From Synechococcus sp. CC9902 (GTDB lineage: Bacteria > Cyanobacteriota > Cyanobacteriia > PCC-6307 > Cyanobiaceae), in contig NC_007513.1 in assembly GCF_000012505.1 (NCBI RefSeq), positions 1,240,001 through 1,304,000 on the forward strand: 64,000 bases of DNA, written 5' to 3'. The notes under the pieces were generated by a model. That model was not told the origin of the DNA. It ran no database searches and saw only the letters and a list, made by a program, of their open reading frames with translations. Numbering within the stretch: position 1 is the stretch's first letter; the number at the start of each line of letters is the position of its first letter. A program made the position numbers and the translations under genes. Below, one piece after another: positions 63,876-64,000 of the stretch.

Positions 63876-64000
63876 CGGAAAAGTTCAGAGCGAACATTCC
63901 CATGGTGCAAGGTCCGTCAAGCCAAGCAGACTTAAAAGAGTGCGCAGCATTGAATCCAACTCCAAGCGTTTCAGACGACTCCTGATCAATCAGAAGGAGT
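63876..64000. other. Upstream region at the window end
   Basis: 125 bases without a gene. The last bases (AGAAGGAGT) look like a strong Shine-Dalgarno site for a rightward gene that starts beyond the window. Confidence 0.5.

Overview
The window looks like a chromosomal stretch of a marine picocyanobacterium of the Synechococcus type. Evidence is the cyanobacterial gene set (PAM68-like photosystem II assembly protein, solanesyl-type prenyl synthase, menB/menD for phylloquinone, DUF3082/DUF760/DUF1816/DUF1350 proteins, several small membrane proteins), the dense GC-rich packing with many 4-bp gene overlaps, frequent GTG/TTG starts and weak Shine-Dalgarno sites. No rRNA, insertion sequence, phage or CRISPR array was seen; one tRNA gene (Pro, GGG) is present.

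Layout. 1-4.5 kb: a leftward run yraN, rsmA, ispE, DUF3082, small ORF, pdhB, secD (cut by the window edge). 4.6-7.4 kb: rightward pentapeptide protein, unknown protein, rlmH, then an AT-rich glycosyltransferase-like gene with a 2OG-Fe(II) oxygenase gene. 7.4-9.9 kb: umuD-umuC behind a perfect cyanobacterial LexA box, flanked by short unknown genes. 10.3-11.2 kb: gene-poor. 11.2-21.9 kb: dnaG, an EamA exporter, a lipoprotein, ruvA, rpsO, the PAM68-like gene, dnaE and gatA. 21.6-27 kb: a leftward block with a coupled STAS / Mini-III RNase / RlmB module, carA, and trpD with an intrinsic terminator lying just before its start codon. 27-36 kb: ABC exporter, msrA, tRNA-Pro, pstS, DnaQ-like exonuclease, peroxiredoxin, DUF1350 protein and acs. 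36-51 kb: cell-envelope and core metabolism (sds, murI, amidase, nitrilase, comB, ubiD, aroA, MnmC-like methyltransferase, glmU, murF, glgA, L,D-transpeptidase). 51-56.9 kb: menB, menD, lepB, DUF760, rsmE, DUF4336. 56.9-59.9 kb: a compact type III polyketide cluster (methyltransferase, flavoprotein, PKS). 60-62.4 kb: a three-gene operon behind a Zur/Fur-like box, coding for a CobW-like P-loop protein without the metal-binding Cys motif and two phosphoesterase-like proteins with altered active sites. 62.4-64 kb: an orphan ParA gene, a non-coding stretch with two strong rightward terminators, and a 55-residue membrane protein.

Most attractive candidates for undescribed biology are (i) the putative metal-regulated CobW-like/double-phosphoesterase operon, where two metal-ligand positions of the first phosphoesterase are cysteines, (ii) the type III PKS-flavoprotein-methyltransferase cluster, and (iii) the trpD leader terminator with a Trp-containing short ORF. 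All functional assignments come from reading motifs by eye; no database search was run.
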